Source: CAZTGZ01 sp044339595 (GTDB taxonomy: Bacteria > Bacteroidota > Bacteroidia > NS11-12g > UBA9320). From it: a DNA stretch of 25,896 bases. The notes beneath the pieces are model-generated. The model was not told the origin of the DNA. It saw nothing but the letters and a program-made list of their open reading frames with translations, and made no database searches. The position numbers were made by a program, and so were the translations under genes. The stretch covers positions 1-25,896 of the forward strand of contig JBIIVF010000019.1 in NCBI GenBank assembly GCA_044339595.1, read 5' to 3'. Of this stretch, positions 14,472-21,550 are shown in pieces; the first letter of the stretch is position 1, and each line of letters begins with the position of its first letter.

Positions 14472-16300
14472 CTCAAATAGTTGATCAATCCAAAGTGGAA
14501 TTTTGCATTTCGAAGCGAGATGGGTTCACCCTGTGCCGTTCCCAAGGCATAGGCCAATTGCAGGGAAGAACGACCCGTATTGATTTGAACATGGGCGCCG
14601 GCGCCGTATAAAAGTCCGGATAGTCCGCTCATTTGCTCCGAACGATTTTCGGCGAAAGCGGCATTCACAAAAATGCCGGCATAGGATGCCTCGTTCAGGA
14701 GATAGCGGTATTCGGTTCTGAGCATGCTGAATGAATGTGCAAAAATAGCCCGTTCATCGAAACCCTGAAGGGTCGAAAATCCTCCCAAACGATATAATTC
14801 ATTTAAATATACTTTTTCACTGATCAGATAATTGCCCAAAAACCGGAATGCAAAGGCCGCATTTTTAAATGCCGGAACAAAAACCGTGTGGTCCATCAGC
14901 ACTTCCCCTCTCAAACTTCTTTTCTCTAAGGTGTCATAAATAGAAATTCCGGATGGATAGAGGTCGCTATAAAAGATTACCTTATCGATACCCGGGTCTC
15001 GTTTCAGGTTTCTTACGCCCAACGCAATTTGGCCGAAAAGTTTGAAACCGGAGCGCGGATTGATGGCGCTATTGGTTTGATTCCAAAGCAGATTGATCCC
15101 ATAGCTCGAAATCTCCATGGGGTTGTTCACGGGCAATCGTCCGGACTTTCTCACAGTGGCGGTATCGACCGTGATCAGTGAGGTATTTTGTTTGCCGTAT
15201 TGTAATCCCCATTGTCGGTTTCCCTGCTGAAAAACGCCGACTTTCCAGTTGATTCGGCTGTCAATAAAAAGGGAATCAAAACGGGTGATATGGCCATCCA
15301 CCCCAAAAAAGAGCGGAGTTTTAAAAAGATATGGATATAGGAATGCAATGCCCAAATCTTGCGAAGCGGCGAGGTACTTTCTCCAGTTCACCGCACTTTC
15401 TATTCCCCGGCCAAAGAGGTTATTCATTTCAAAATTGACTTCACCGGTAAAGAGAATTCCCTGCCCTGTGGCCTGTGCACTGTTGGGTGCAAAACCCACA
15501 ATCCCATCAAACCGATCTGTACGCCGGTCTTCTAAAAAAACCTTGATGACGGCGGAATTTTTCAACAAAACCACTTGCGTGTTGCGGGTTCTTCTGGCCG
15601 TTTTCAAACGGTCGAGCCATGCATCAATCTGTCGGATGGCTTTTTCATTGTAAGGATCTCCGGCGGCAATGCCTAGATACGATGATAGATAAACCGGGTG
15701 CAGATTGGCGCCTCCCACAATCATAATGGTATCTATAACCACGAAAGATCCCTTTTCGAGCGAAAGCATCAAGTTGATGCTGCTGTCTCCGGCATGAAGT
15801 ACCTTGCTTTCAATCATGGCATAGGGATAGCCGTTGTTTTCGAGTTGTTGTATCACTCCCATGACCTGTTTTTGCAGCCATGAAGGTGTAAAGGGGGCAT
15901 TTTCCGAATGCCGGAATCGGGTTTCGTAGGTTTTCAGATCTTCTGAAAAGACGATCGTTGCTTGCCGATAACACTTTCCCGGGGTGATGTGGTAGCGATC
16001 ATATAAGCTATCGGAATCGGTTTTTTCTATGGAGGAGGCTAAAAATCCCTCATTGGCCAAAGCCCATTGCAGGGTGTGCATCCATTTGGCGTTTTCTCCT
16101 GTTTGCAAGAAAGTAAGGGTGTCATTCCATCCCAGCTTTTGAAGCGTTTGAGCCACCTGAATGTTTTCATATTTTAAAACCACACCGCGCTGTTGTGCGT
16201 TCACAAGCAAGGGCGCGATGAGCAGAAAAACGATGAAATAGCAGATTTTTTTCAAACTTGTCCGAATATAGTTTTTCTCTCGATAAGTCACGTCGCTCAT
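14468..16300 (-). CDS. BamA/TamA-like (Omp85 superfamily) outer membrane protein
   Basis: A 610-aa precursor. After an unusually long N-region (residues 1-15) comes a signal peptide ending VNA before Gln36. Residues about 37-255 look like POTRA-type alpha/beta modules (for instance SFVVIDTIMIVGGANLHP and GDPYNEKAIRQIDAWLDRLK). The rest is a beta barrel of about 16 strands with alternating aromatic residues. The loop-6 motif reads GGFSTLQGFDE, where the superfamily normally has (V/L)RGF/Y: Gln512 replaces the invariant Arg. Likely role: outer membrane protein or lipid insertion, or secretion. The ATG at 16300 may be too early; a TTG at 16255 would give a normal signal peptide. First gene of an operon with DUF4271 and hemD. 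Confidence 0.85.
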   Translation of the reverse strand: MSDVTYREKNYIRTSLKKICYFIVFLLIAPLLVNAQQRGVVLKYENIQVAQTLQKLGWNDTLTFLQTGENAKWMHTLQWALANEGFLASSIEKTDSDSLYDRYHITPGKCYRQATIVFSEDLKTYETRFRHSENAPFTPSWLQKQVMGVIQQLENNGYPYAMIESKVLHAGDSSINLMLSLEKGSFVVIDTIMIVGGANLHPVYLSSYLGIAAGDPYNEKAIRQIDAWLDRLKTARRTRNTQVVLLKNSAVIKVFLEDRRTDRFDGIVGFAPNSAQATGQGILFTGEVNFEMNNLFGRGIESAVNWRKYLAASQDLGIAFLYPYLFKTPLFFGVDGHITRFDSLFIDSRINWKVGVFQQGNRQWGLQYGKQNTSLITVDTATVRKSGRLPVNNPMEISSYGINLLWNQTNSAINPRSGFKLFGQIALGVRNLKRDPGIDKVIFYSDLYPSGISIYDTLEKRSLRGEVLMDHTVFVPAFKNAAFAFRFLGNYLISEKVYLNELYRLGGFSTLQGFDERAIFAHSFSMLRTEYRYLLNEASYAGIFVNAAFAENRSEQMSGLSGLLYGAGAHVQINTGRSSLQLAYALGTAQGEPISLRNAKFHFGLINYLR

Positions 16301-16302
16301 CC

Positions 16303-16310
16303 TACCTTTG
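16303..16310 (+). promoter_or_regulatory. -7 box four bases before hemW ATG (leaderless start likely)
   Basis: TACCTTTG, an exact TAnnTTTG, then CATC and the hemW ATG at 16315. It lies only two bases from the ATG assigned to the divergent Omp85-like gene, so the two transcription units share an extremely compact start region. Confidence 0.55.
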
Positions 16311-16314
16311 CATC

Positions 16315-17433
16315 ATGGCGGGTATTTATATTCACGTTCCTTTTTGCAAGCAGGCATGTCATTATTGTGATTTCCATTTTGCCTTAAACACCGACAAAAG
16401 GCAGGAGATGTTGTGGGCTTTTGAAGTGGAATTAGAACGATATCGCACCTATTTGGCAGGCGAAATACCCGATACGCTTTATTTTGGTGGGGGCACACCT
16501 TCCTTGCTTCAAGTCGATGAAATCAGCCGTTTGGTGCAGAAAGTCCGCGAGGTATTTGGCCTTTTGCCCGATGCAGAAATCACCCTCGAAGCCAATCCGG
16601 ATGATTTAACGCCCAAAACACTCGATCAGCTGAAAGAAGCCGGCATCAACCGACTCAGCATCGGCATACAATCTTTTCATGAAAACGAATTAAAGTGGAT
16701 GAACCGCGCCCACAATGCCATTCAGGCCGCTGAATGTATAGATCACGCTTTACAGGCGGGTTTCGAGCGCATCACCCTTGATTTGATTTATGGCATTCCG
16801 GTGAGTACGATGGAAAGCTGGAAAGAGAATTTAAAGCGATTTTTCGATTTAGGAATCACCCATTTATCGGCCTATTCGCTCACCGTTGAAAAAGGAACGC
16901 CGTTGCATCGCCTGATACAAAAGGGTCAAAAATCGAATGCCGACGACGGTTTATCCCTGGCGCAGTATCAAGTGTTGCAGGAAGAGATCGCAAAAAACGG
17001 ATGGGAACAATACGAGATTTCGAATTATTGCACGCAAAAACACTACAGCCGTCATAACACTGCATACTGGAATCAGATTCCTTATCTCGGCATCGGTCCC
17101 TCTGCCCATTCTTTCAATGGAAGCACGCGAAGCTGGAATCCCCGCAACAATGCCTGGTATTTGCGAAGCATGCAGGAGGGGGGCGATTGCCGTGAAACAG
17201 AAGTGCTGACACCAAGGGATATGTTCAATGAAAGATTGATGACCGGCTTGCGTACTTCCCGCGGATTTCATTTGGCCGAAGCGGAAAAACTAACCGGAAT
17301 GAGGATACATGCCCCTACTTTGGAAGCGATGTTAGAATCCGGCCGGGTGATTCAAAGGGAAGGTAGATTGTTGTTGAGTGATGAAGGCAAATGGTTTGCA
17401 GATGCCATCACGGCGGAGCTTTTTGTGGATTAG
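16315..17433 (+). CDS. hemW: radical SAM heme chaperone HemW
   Basis: A 372-aa radical SAM protein of the HemN/HemW group. The cluster is C11-K-Q-A-C15-H-Y-C18 (CX3CX2C) directly after GIYIHVPF, and it starts with no N-terminal extension, which distinguishes HemW (heme insertion chaperone) from the true oxidase HemN. TLYFGGGTPSLL, ITLEANPDDLT, NRLSIGIQSFHENELKWMNR and YEISNYC are family motifs, and PYLGIGPSAHSF lies in the C-terminal region. ATG 16315 is chosen over an upstream TTG because MAGIYIHVPFC is the normal N-terminus and a promoter box sits just before it. The hemD operon is divergent. Confidence 0.95.
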   Translation: MAGIYIHVPFCKQACHYCDFHFALNTDKRQEMLWAFEVELERYRTYLAGEIPDTLYFGGGTPSLLQVDEISRLVQKVREVFGLLPDAEITLEANPDDLTPKTLDQLKEAGINRLSIGIQSFHENELKWMNRAHNAIQAAECIDHALQAGFERITLDLIYGIPVSTMESWKENLKRFFDLGITHLSAYSLTVEKGTPLHRLIQKGQKSNADDGLSLAQYQVLQEEIAKNGWEQYEISNYCTQKHYSRHNTAYWNQIPYLGIGPSAHSFNGSTRSWNPRNNAWYLRSMQEGGDCRETEVLTPRDMFNERLMTGLRTSRGFHLAEAEKLTGMRIHAPTLEAMLESGRVIQREGRLLLSDEGKWFADAITAELFVD

Positions 17434-17445
17434 GGGGGCGTACAT

Positions 17446-17504
17446 TGTCTGAATCACGGATGATGCGGATGAAAGGATTACACCGAGAGGGGGTGCACCT
17501 ATTC
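17446..17504. repeat. 59-bp interspersed repeat, left copy
   Basis: It starts TGTCTGAATCACGGATGATG and differs from the copy at 21297-21355 at 6 of 59 positions, same orientation. The reverse complement reads FIRIIRDS in one frame, a phrase I recall from repetitive sequence near GxxExxY genes; no such gene is present here. Confidence 0.8.
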
Positions 17505-17518
17505 ATGTTTCCGAAATG

Positions 17519-17570
17519 CCTTTGAGGTTTCCCGCCCTATTCCGCGTCAAAATCGCGGGAACCTTGAAGG
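17519..17570. repeat. GCGGGA-core hairpin repeat, copy 2 (CCTTTGAGG arm)
   Basis: CCTTTGAGGTTTCCCGC pairs with GCGGGAACCTTGAAGG. The loop contains TCCGCGTCAAAAT, also present in copy 5 at 21243. It lies 85 bp after the hemW stop and may serve as an mRNA 3' structure. Confidence 0.8.
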
Positions 17571-17636
17571 AGTTGATCAGACTTCATGTATGACAGAACA
17601 ATCTCGAAATAAAACGAAATCAAATTTCAGAATCAA

Positions 17637-17698
17637 CGGGGTCCCCGCCCGGACTGAGATGTTTAAACGATAATTTTACAAGCGGGAGACCCGGATGG
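17637..17698. repeat. GCGGGA-core hairpin repeat, copy 3 (CGGGGTC arm)
   Basis: CGGGGTCCCCGCC pairs with GCGGGAGACCCGG (17682-17694). The loop shares ACTG and TTTAAA with copy 4 at 21003, showing a common origin. It ends 40 bp from the stop of the PKD gene. Confidence 0.75.
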
Positions 17699-17738
17699 AG
17701 AAGTTAATATTAATAGAAACTTGATAACCATCATACCA

Positions 17739-20700
17739 TTAGTCTTGAACAACAATCAATTTGAAGTGATTTAACAATATTGATGAATCATCAGAAATGA
17801 TTTTTAAATAATAAACTCCTGAAGAAAGCACCGGCAGTGCATAGCTGTGACTGTTTTGACTGATATTTTCTAATCTGGAAAGAAATATACCATTTGATGT
17901 ATAAATTTCAACTATGGCTGCTTGATCAAAACCAAGAGGAAATACCTGAATAATTTGTTTGGTAGGATTAGGAAAGACAGAAAAGGCTTTTTGGGGATCG
18001 TTAACTCCAGCACTTATTTGAATTTCCTGGCATGATTTAGTTGAGCATCCATCAGCATTAATAATTTCAAGACAAACAGTATAACTGCCGTTATCGGAAA
18101 GATATTGATGCGTTGGATTGCGGACTGAACTGCTGTTCCCATCCCCAAACAACCATTGATAGCGCAGGTCGTCAGAAGAATCGTATGCAAAGAATTGGTA
18201 TGTTTTTCCCATGGATGAGAAGTAGAAATCAGACAGTGGGTTCGAGAACAAACTTAACGCCTCTGTAACACTATCAGAACAAAAGTCATTGTAGGCTTTT
18301 AAGGAGACTAAATAGGTTTTACTTTCATTTTGATAGGAATAGGCATATTTTAAATTTCTAGTAAAAGCAAAGTTTCCATCACCTAGTTTCCATGTCCAAT
18401 TTGGTTCCAAAGTATACTGGCTTTGATTTGTGAAATGAACTGAGTCGCCCTGGCAGACATTTTGTCCATTAAATGAAGTTTTAATGTACCTTCCTGTTGG
18501 AATATTTGACGTGAACGTGTCAACGCATCCTGTAAATGAATTTGCAATTACAGTAAGAGGAACCCATTCCGCACCCTTAGGGGTATACCGAATAGAATCA
18601 CCTTGTAATAAAGTATCCGCAATTCTCCATGTAATATTATAGGCATTTCCTTCAGGTCTTGTTCCATTGTACGTAAACTTCATGGATGCAGGATTACACA
18701 CCTCTTCAAAAGCAAATTGAGCCTTTGGGATTTCTCGGAAAAATGCCGTTACGGTATCTGCATGGACACAATTATTTATTGTATCCATTACGGTTAAAGA
18801 ATACGATTCCGGAGAATGAATCTTTAAAATAGAGTCTATGGTCTCGTTATTCCACTTTCTTGGAAAATTCATCAATGGAGATGGCACTTTCAGTGTAATG
18901 GTGTCACCAATGCAAGCCTGAATTCCTTCAAAAGGGAATTCGAAATATGGAGTTTTGCGAATTTCAGGTATCAAACTGTCTGTGTATTTACAGTTATTGC
19001 TATCAGTTACGGTCAAATAAACAAAACTGTCTTTGAGGTTATCAAAAATCAGATAATCAGATGTATCGGTTCTGAAAGACGTTTTCCAAAAATACTTTAA
19101 AGGAGGTTGTCCCCTAAGATTATTGGGGGTTATCCTGACTTTTTCAATAGAACAAAAACTTGTATCCGGAATATCGAATGTTGTAAATGGTTCAACTCTA
19201 ATGGAGTCTTCTTGAATAAATGGACAATTAGAATAAGAATTGCTTGCCAAAAGGCGAATGGTAAATGAACCGGGATATGGCAAAATAAAATTTGAATTTT
19301 TTGAGCTTTCAGAAACCACGACATTTCTAATAGAATCCAGAATTTGCCACTGAAAACTCCATTTTCCCGGAAGTTCATTTGTGCTGTCAATAACTGTTGA
19401 TATTTGTCCGCAAGTTTTGACTTCAAAGGAAGAATAAACCACGGGTTTGGGTCTGACATATATTAAAAAAGTTCTTGCATGGATAGGATAATTCGGAATA
19501 GCTCCGACATGTGAATAAACAGTGAAGCGATAGGGTTCAATTCGAAGATGCACTGAATCCGGTTTCCATGAAAAATGGGCACCTTTCAACCGGACAGGAG
19601 GAAATCGGATCTGAAATTGTCCGCCTAATTGTAAGAGGTTTTCATCCCAGAAAATAGTGCTGCTATCATTGCTTGAGGATACCGATGTATGAATAGGGAT
19701 AATTAATGAATCTCCAGGACAAATAAAATGCTCGAATTGGTCTGCATGTATTTTTGTGTTGCGGCTTGAATAAAAACCAGATTTAAATTCGAAATACATC
19801 TCATTTAAGCCTATTAGTTCATACTTGCCATTGAATTTTCTAAATTCTTTGCAAACAATATGGAATGGTGCATGCTCATCTCGCACAGATTCAAACAGCA
19901 CTTCTCCGGTTCTGGGATTCATATAAAATCCAATGGGAGGCTTGTTGTTCGGATATGGCGTACATGTGTAAATGCCGGGAATACCACATTTAGATGAAAC
20001 CGGCATCTTGTATGAAAATGGAGATTGCCAATTATCATTAAAATTATTAAAAACAGTGGGGTCAAGGGTGTCAAAATTTGGAATAAATACATAATGATCA
20101 ATAGGAGCCAAATAAAATATTATTGAATCTCCGTCAGATTCTAATGCACCCGGATTGAAACAAAATCCATCTGCAGTGTTAATATAACTGGAATTAAAGC
20201 CAATTTTATTAAATGTAGGACTTTGATTCTGTAATGAAGCAAGGTTTTTATTTTTAGGATAAACCTTGCATTTAAGTATGTATCGTCCGGTTCCAGATTT
20301 GAGTGTATTTTGATTGCTTGACATAACAAGCCTTACCTCGTCGGTACGATAAAATACTGCCATAAATGAATCAGAAATTTCCAATTTTAAACCGGCGTAA
20401 AAGGTGTCTTTTAAATTGATGGTAAAATCAAAGGTCGCTCTCGAATGGTAATTGGATTTTAAGAAATGAACCGGGTATTCATCTACATTGGAAAATGTAT
20501 TTCGCATGAATTTATATACCGTATCTGGATGTAAATTGAATTTTGAACCGTACGGACTAATTATAGCCACTCTGGTTGTATAAGTATTCAACGAGGAATC
20601 TTCGCTATCGTCAAAAAAAGTAAATTGAAACTTTATTATTGAGTCATTGAGTTTATTCCATTGTGAGTAACCGGCAAACATGGTATGGTGGTCTGCAATA

Positions 20701-20774
20701 CTTACCATATACCACTGAAGGCCAATTATTAATAAGAAAAATTTCCTTAGAAAGTGCTTTAAATCTGAAGTCAT
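17739..20774 (-). CDS. secreted PKD-domain protein with T9SS sorting domain
   Basis: A 1011-aa protein from ATG 20774 (a TTG 12 codons earlier is possible but adds only a charged prefix before the signal). The signal peptide is in the first 30 residues (FFLLIIGLQWYMVSIA). A long N-terminal region of about 450 residues resembles Bacteroidota surface proteins of unknown role. Ig/PKD-like beta domains follow, clearest near residues 765-845 (WTWKLGDGNFAFTRNLKYAY) and 850-925 (YQWLFGDGNSSSVRNPTHQY). The last 80 residues are a Por sorting domain (FSVFPNPTKQ, then LSSGVYYLKI), so type IX export to the surface is expected; adhesion is a reasonable guess. The gene is visibly more AT-rich than its neighbours and is flanked by matching repeats on both sides. 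Confidence 0.9.
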   Translation of the reverse strand: MTSDLKHFLRKFFLLIIGLQWYMVSIADHHTMFAGYSQWNKLNDSIIKFQFTFFDDSEDSSLNTYTTRVAIISPYGSKFNLHPDTVYKFMRNTFSNVDEYPVHFLKSNYHSRATFDFTINLKDTFYAGLKLEISDSFMAVFYRTDEVRLVMSSNQNTLKSGTGRYILKCKVYPKNKNLASLQNQSPTFNKIGFNSSYINTADGFCFNPGALESDGDSIIFYLAPIDHYVFIPNFDTLDPTVFNNFNDNWQSPFSYKMPVSSKCGIPGIYTCTPYPNNKPPIGFYMNPRTGEVLFESVRDEHAPFHIVCKEFRKFNGKYELIGLNEMYFEFKSGFYSSRNTKIHADQFEHFICPGDSLIIPIHTSVSSSNDSSTIFWDENLLQLGGQFQIRFPPVRLKGAHFSWKPDSVHLRIEPYRFTVYSHVGAIPNYPIHARTFLIYVRPKPVVYSSFEVKTCGQISTVIDSTNELPGKWSFQWQILDSIRNVVVSESSKNSNFILPYPGSFTIRLLASNSYSNCPFIQEDSIRVEPFTTFDIPDTSFCSIEKVRITPNNLRGQPPLKYFWKTSFRTDTSDYLIFDNLKDSFVYLTVTDSNNCKYTDSLIPEIRKTPYFEFPFEGIQACIGDTITLKVPSPLMNFPRKWNNETIDSILKIHSPESYSLTVMDTINNCVHADTVTAFFREIPKAQFAFEEVCNPASMKFTYNGTRPEGNAYNITWRIADTLLQGDSIRYTPKGAEWVPLTVIANSFTGCVDTFTSNIPTGRYIKTSFNGQNVCQGDSVHFTNQSQYTLEPNWTWKLGDGNFAFTRNLKYAYSYQNESKTYLVSLKAYNDFCSDSVTEALSLFSNPLSDFYFSSMGKTYQFFAYDSSDDLRYQWLFGDGNSSSVRNPTHQYLSDNGSYTVCLEIINADGCSTKSCQEIQISAGVNDPQKAFSVFPNPTKQIIQVFPLGFDQAAIVEIYTSNGIFLSRLENISQNSHSYALPVLSSGVYYLKIISDDSSILLNHFKLIVVQD

Positions 20775-21002
20775 CAAATTATGGAAAAAGTCATTCTTCA
20801 CTTTGAACAAATTTTAAAAGTAATAACCCTCAATTATTAAATCCAAAGGTTGATGTACTAAGTTATTTTTATAACCGTGAATTTATGGATATTTACGAAG
20901 TTAAGGAAATTTGATTCGAAAGATCTAAAAAGGATTTGTCATATTTTGTTTCGGAGATATAGTCTCGAAGCATAAAAAACGCATTTGTGATAATTTCGCC
21001 AT

Positions 21003-21065
21003 CATCGGGGTCCCCGCCCACACTGCGGTTTAAATGGTAAATATAGAGGCGGGAGACCCCGATGG
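21003..21065. repeat. GCGGGA-core hairpin repeat, copy 4 (CATCGGGG arm)
   Basis: ATCGGGGTCCCCGCC (from 21004) pairs with GCGGGAGACCCCGATGG (21049-21065), one bulge. Same loop type (CACTG, TTTAAA) as copy 3, and a fuller stem. Confidence 0.8.
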
Positions 21066-21073
21066 AGCACGAA

Positions 21074-21212
21074 GATTGTCACTTCGGGTAGCGTGGAACG
21101 AGTGTGTCGAGCAGGACAATCAGAAGAAACCGTTGACCTCATATCGTTCTCGATACAGTGTTACCCTCCACTGCATTGCAGGACGCTTACTCGAACTGAC
21201 ATGAGGTCATGA
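21074..21212. repeat. 139-bp double-hairpin repeat, first copy
   Basis: Two consecutive hairpins. The first is closed by GATTGTC and GACAATC, with inner CTTCGGGTAGCG and TGTCGAG. The second is closed by CCTCAT and ATGAGG, with inner GTTCTCGATACAG and TTACTCGAACTG. It differs from the copy at 21361 at 8 of 139 positions; one change (CATATC for CATGTC) weakens the second stem, so this copy looks more degraded. Confidence 0.8.
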
Positions 21213-21242
21213 TGCCCGCTATTCTGCATCCTTCCACTTCAG

Positions 21243-21294
21243 CCTTTGAGGTTTTCCGCCTTCTTCCGCGTCAAAATCGCGGGAACCTTGAAGG
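21243..21294. repeat. GCGGGA-core hairpin repeat, copy 5 (CCTTTGAGG arm)
   Basis: CCTTTGAGGTTTTCCGC pairs with GCGGGAACCTTGAAGG. Nearly identical to copy 2, including the CCGCGTCAAAAT loop; the CCCGC core has become TCCGC, leaving a G-T (wobble-type) pair. Confidence 0.8.
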
Positions 21295-21296
21295 AC

Positions 21297-21355
21297 TGTC
21301 TGAATCACGGATGATGCGGATCGAAGGATGGCACGGAGAGGGGGTGCATCTATTC
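21297..21355. repeat. 59-bp interspersed repeat, right copy
   Basis: Partner of 17446-17504 in the same orientation, six differences. It starts two bases after hairpin copy 5, whereas the left copy stands before hairpin copy 2, so the order is reversed but the orientation is not. Confidence 0.8.
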
Positions 21356-21360
21356 TGAAT

Positions 21361-21499
21361 GATTGTCACTTCGGGTAGCGAGGAACGAGTGTATCGAGCA
21401 GGACAATCAGAAGAAACCGTTGCCCTCATGTCGTTCTCGATACAGCGTTACCCTCCACTGCGTTACAGAACGCTTACTCGAACTGACATGAGGTCATGA
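21361..21499. repeat. 139-bp double-hairpin repeat, second copy
   Basis: Direct copy of 21074-21212. Here CCTCATGTC pairs perfectly with GACATGAGG. The second hairpin read in reverse complement has the same inner core as the first (TTCGAGTAAGCG and GTATCGAG against TTCGGGTAGCG and GTATCGAG), so the unit is two inverted hairpins with one core and different closing stems. Confidence 0.8.
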
Positions 21500-21511
21500 A
21501 AAATCCGATAC

Positions 21512-21548
21512 TTCTAATTTCTACCCTCTAATTTCTAATTTCTAATTT
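21512..21548. repeat. short TCTAATT tandem repeats
   Basis: TCTAATT-type heptamers occur about four times, interrupted once by CTACCC, ending three bases before the AsmA-like gene stop. Low complexity; a slippage-prone tract. Confidence 0.6.
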
Positions 21549-21550
21549 TG

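Larger units (their letters stand above)
17434..17738. other. repeat-filled intergenic region left of the PKD gene
   Basis: This 305-bp gap between the convergent hemW and PKD-protein genes contains, in order, a 59-bp repeat (17446-17504), a CCTTTGAGG-arm hairpin (17519-17570) and a CGGGGTC-arm hairpin (17637-17698). All three have partners on the other side of the PKD gene. No gene seen. Confidence 0.75.
20775..21550. other. repeat-filled intergenic region right of the PKD gene
   Basis: A 776-bp non-coding stretch. It holds a CGGGGTC-arm hairpin (21003-21065), a 139-bp unit (21074-21212), a CCTTTGAGG-arm hairpin (21243-21294), a 59-bp repeat (21297-21355), a second 139-bp unit (21361-21499) and short TCTAATT tandem repeats (21512-21548). 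The PKD gene promoter should lie in 20775-21000, but no clean TAnnTTTG with -33 box was found. No gene seen. Confidence 0.75.

Noticed and set aside
17434..21550. CRISPR array in the repeat-rich regions
   Set aside because: Repeats are of several kinds, unevenly spaced, palindromic and without regular unique spacers; no cas genes nearby.
17434..21550. Insertion sequence or composite transposon around the PKD gene
   Set aside because: No transposase, no terminal inverted repeats with target duplication; only small interspersed repeats were found, so it is reported as a hypothesis, not a mobile element.
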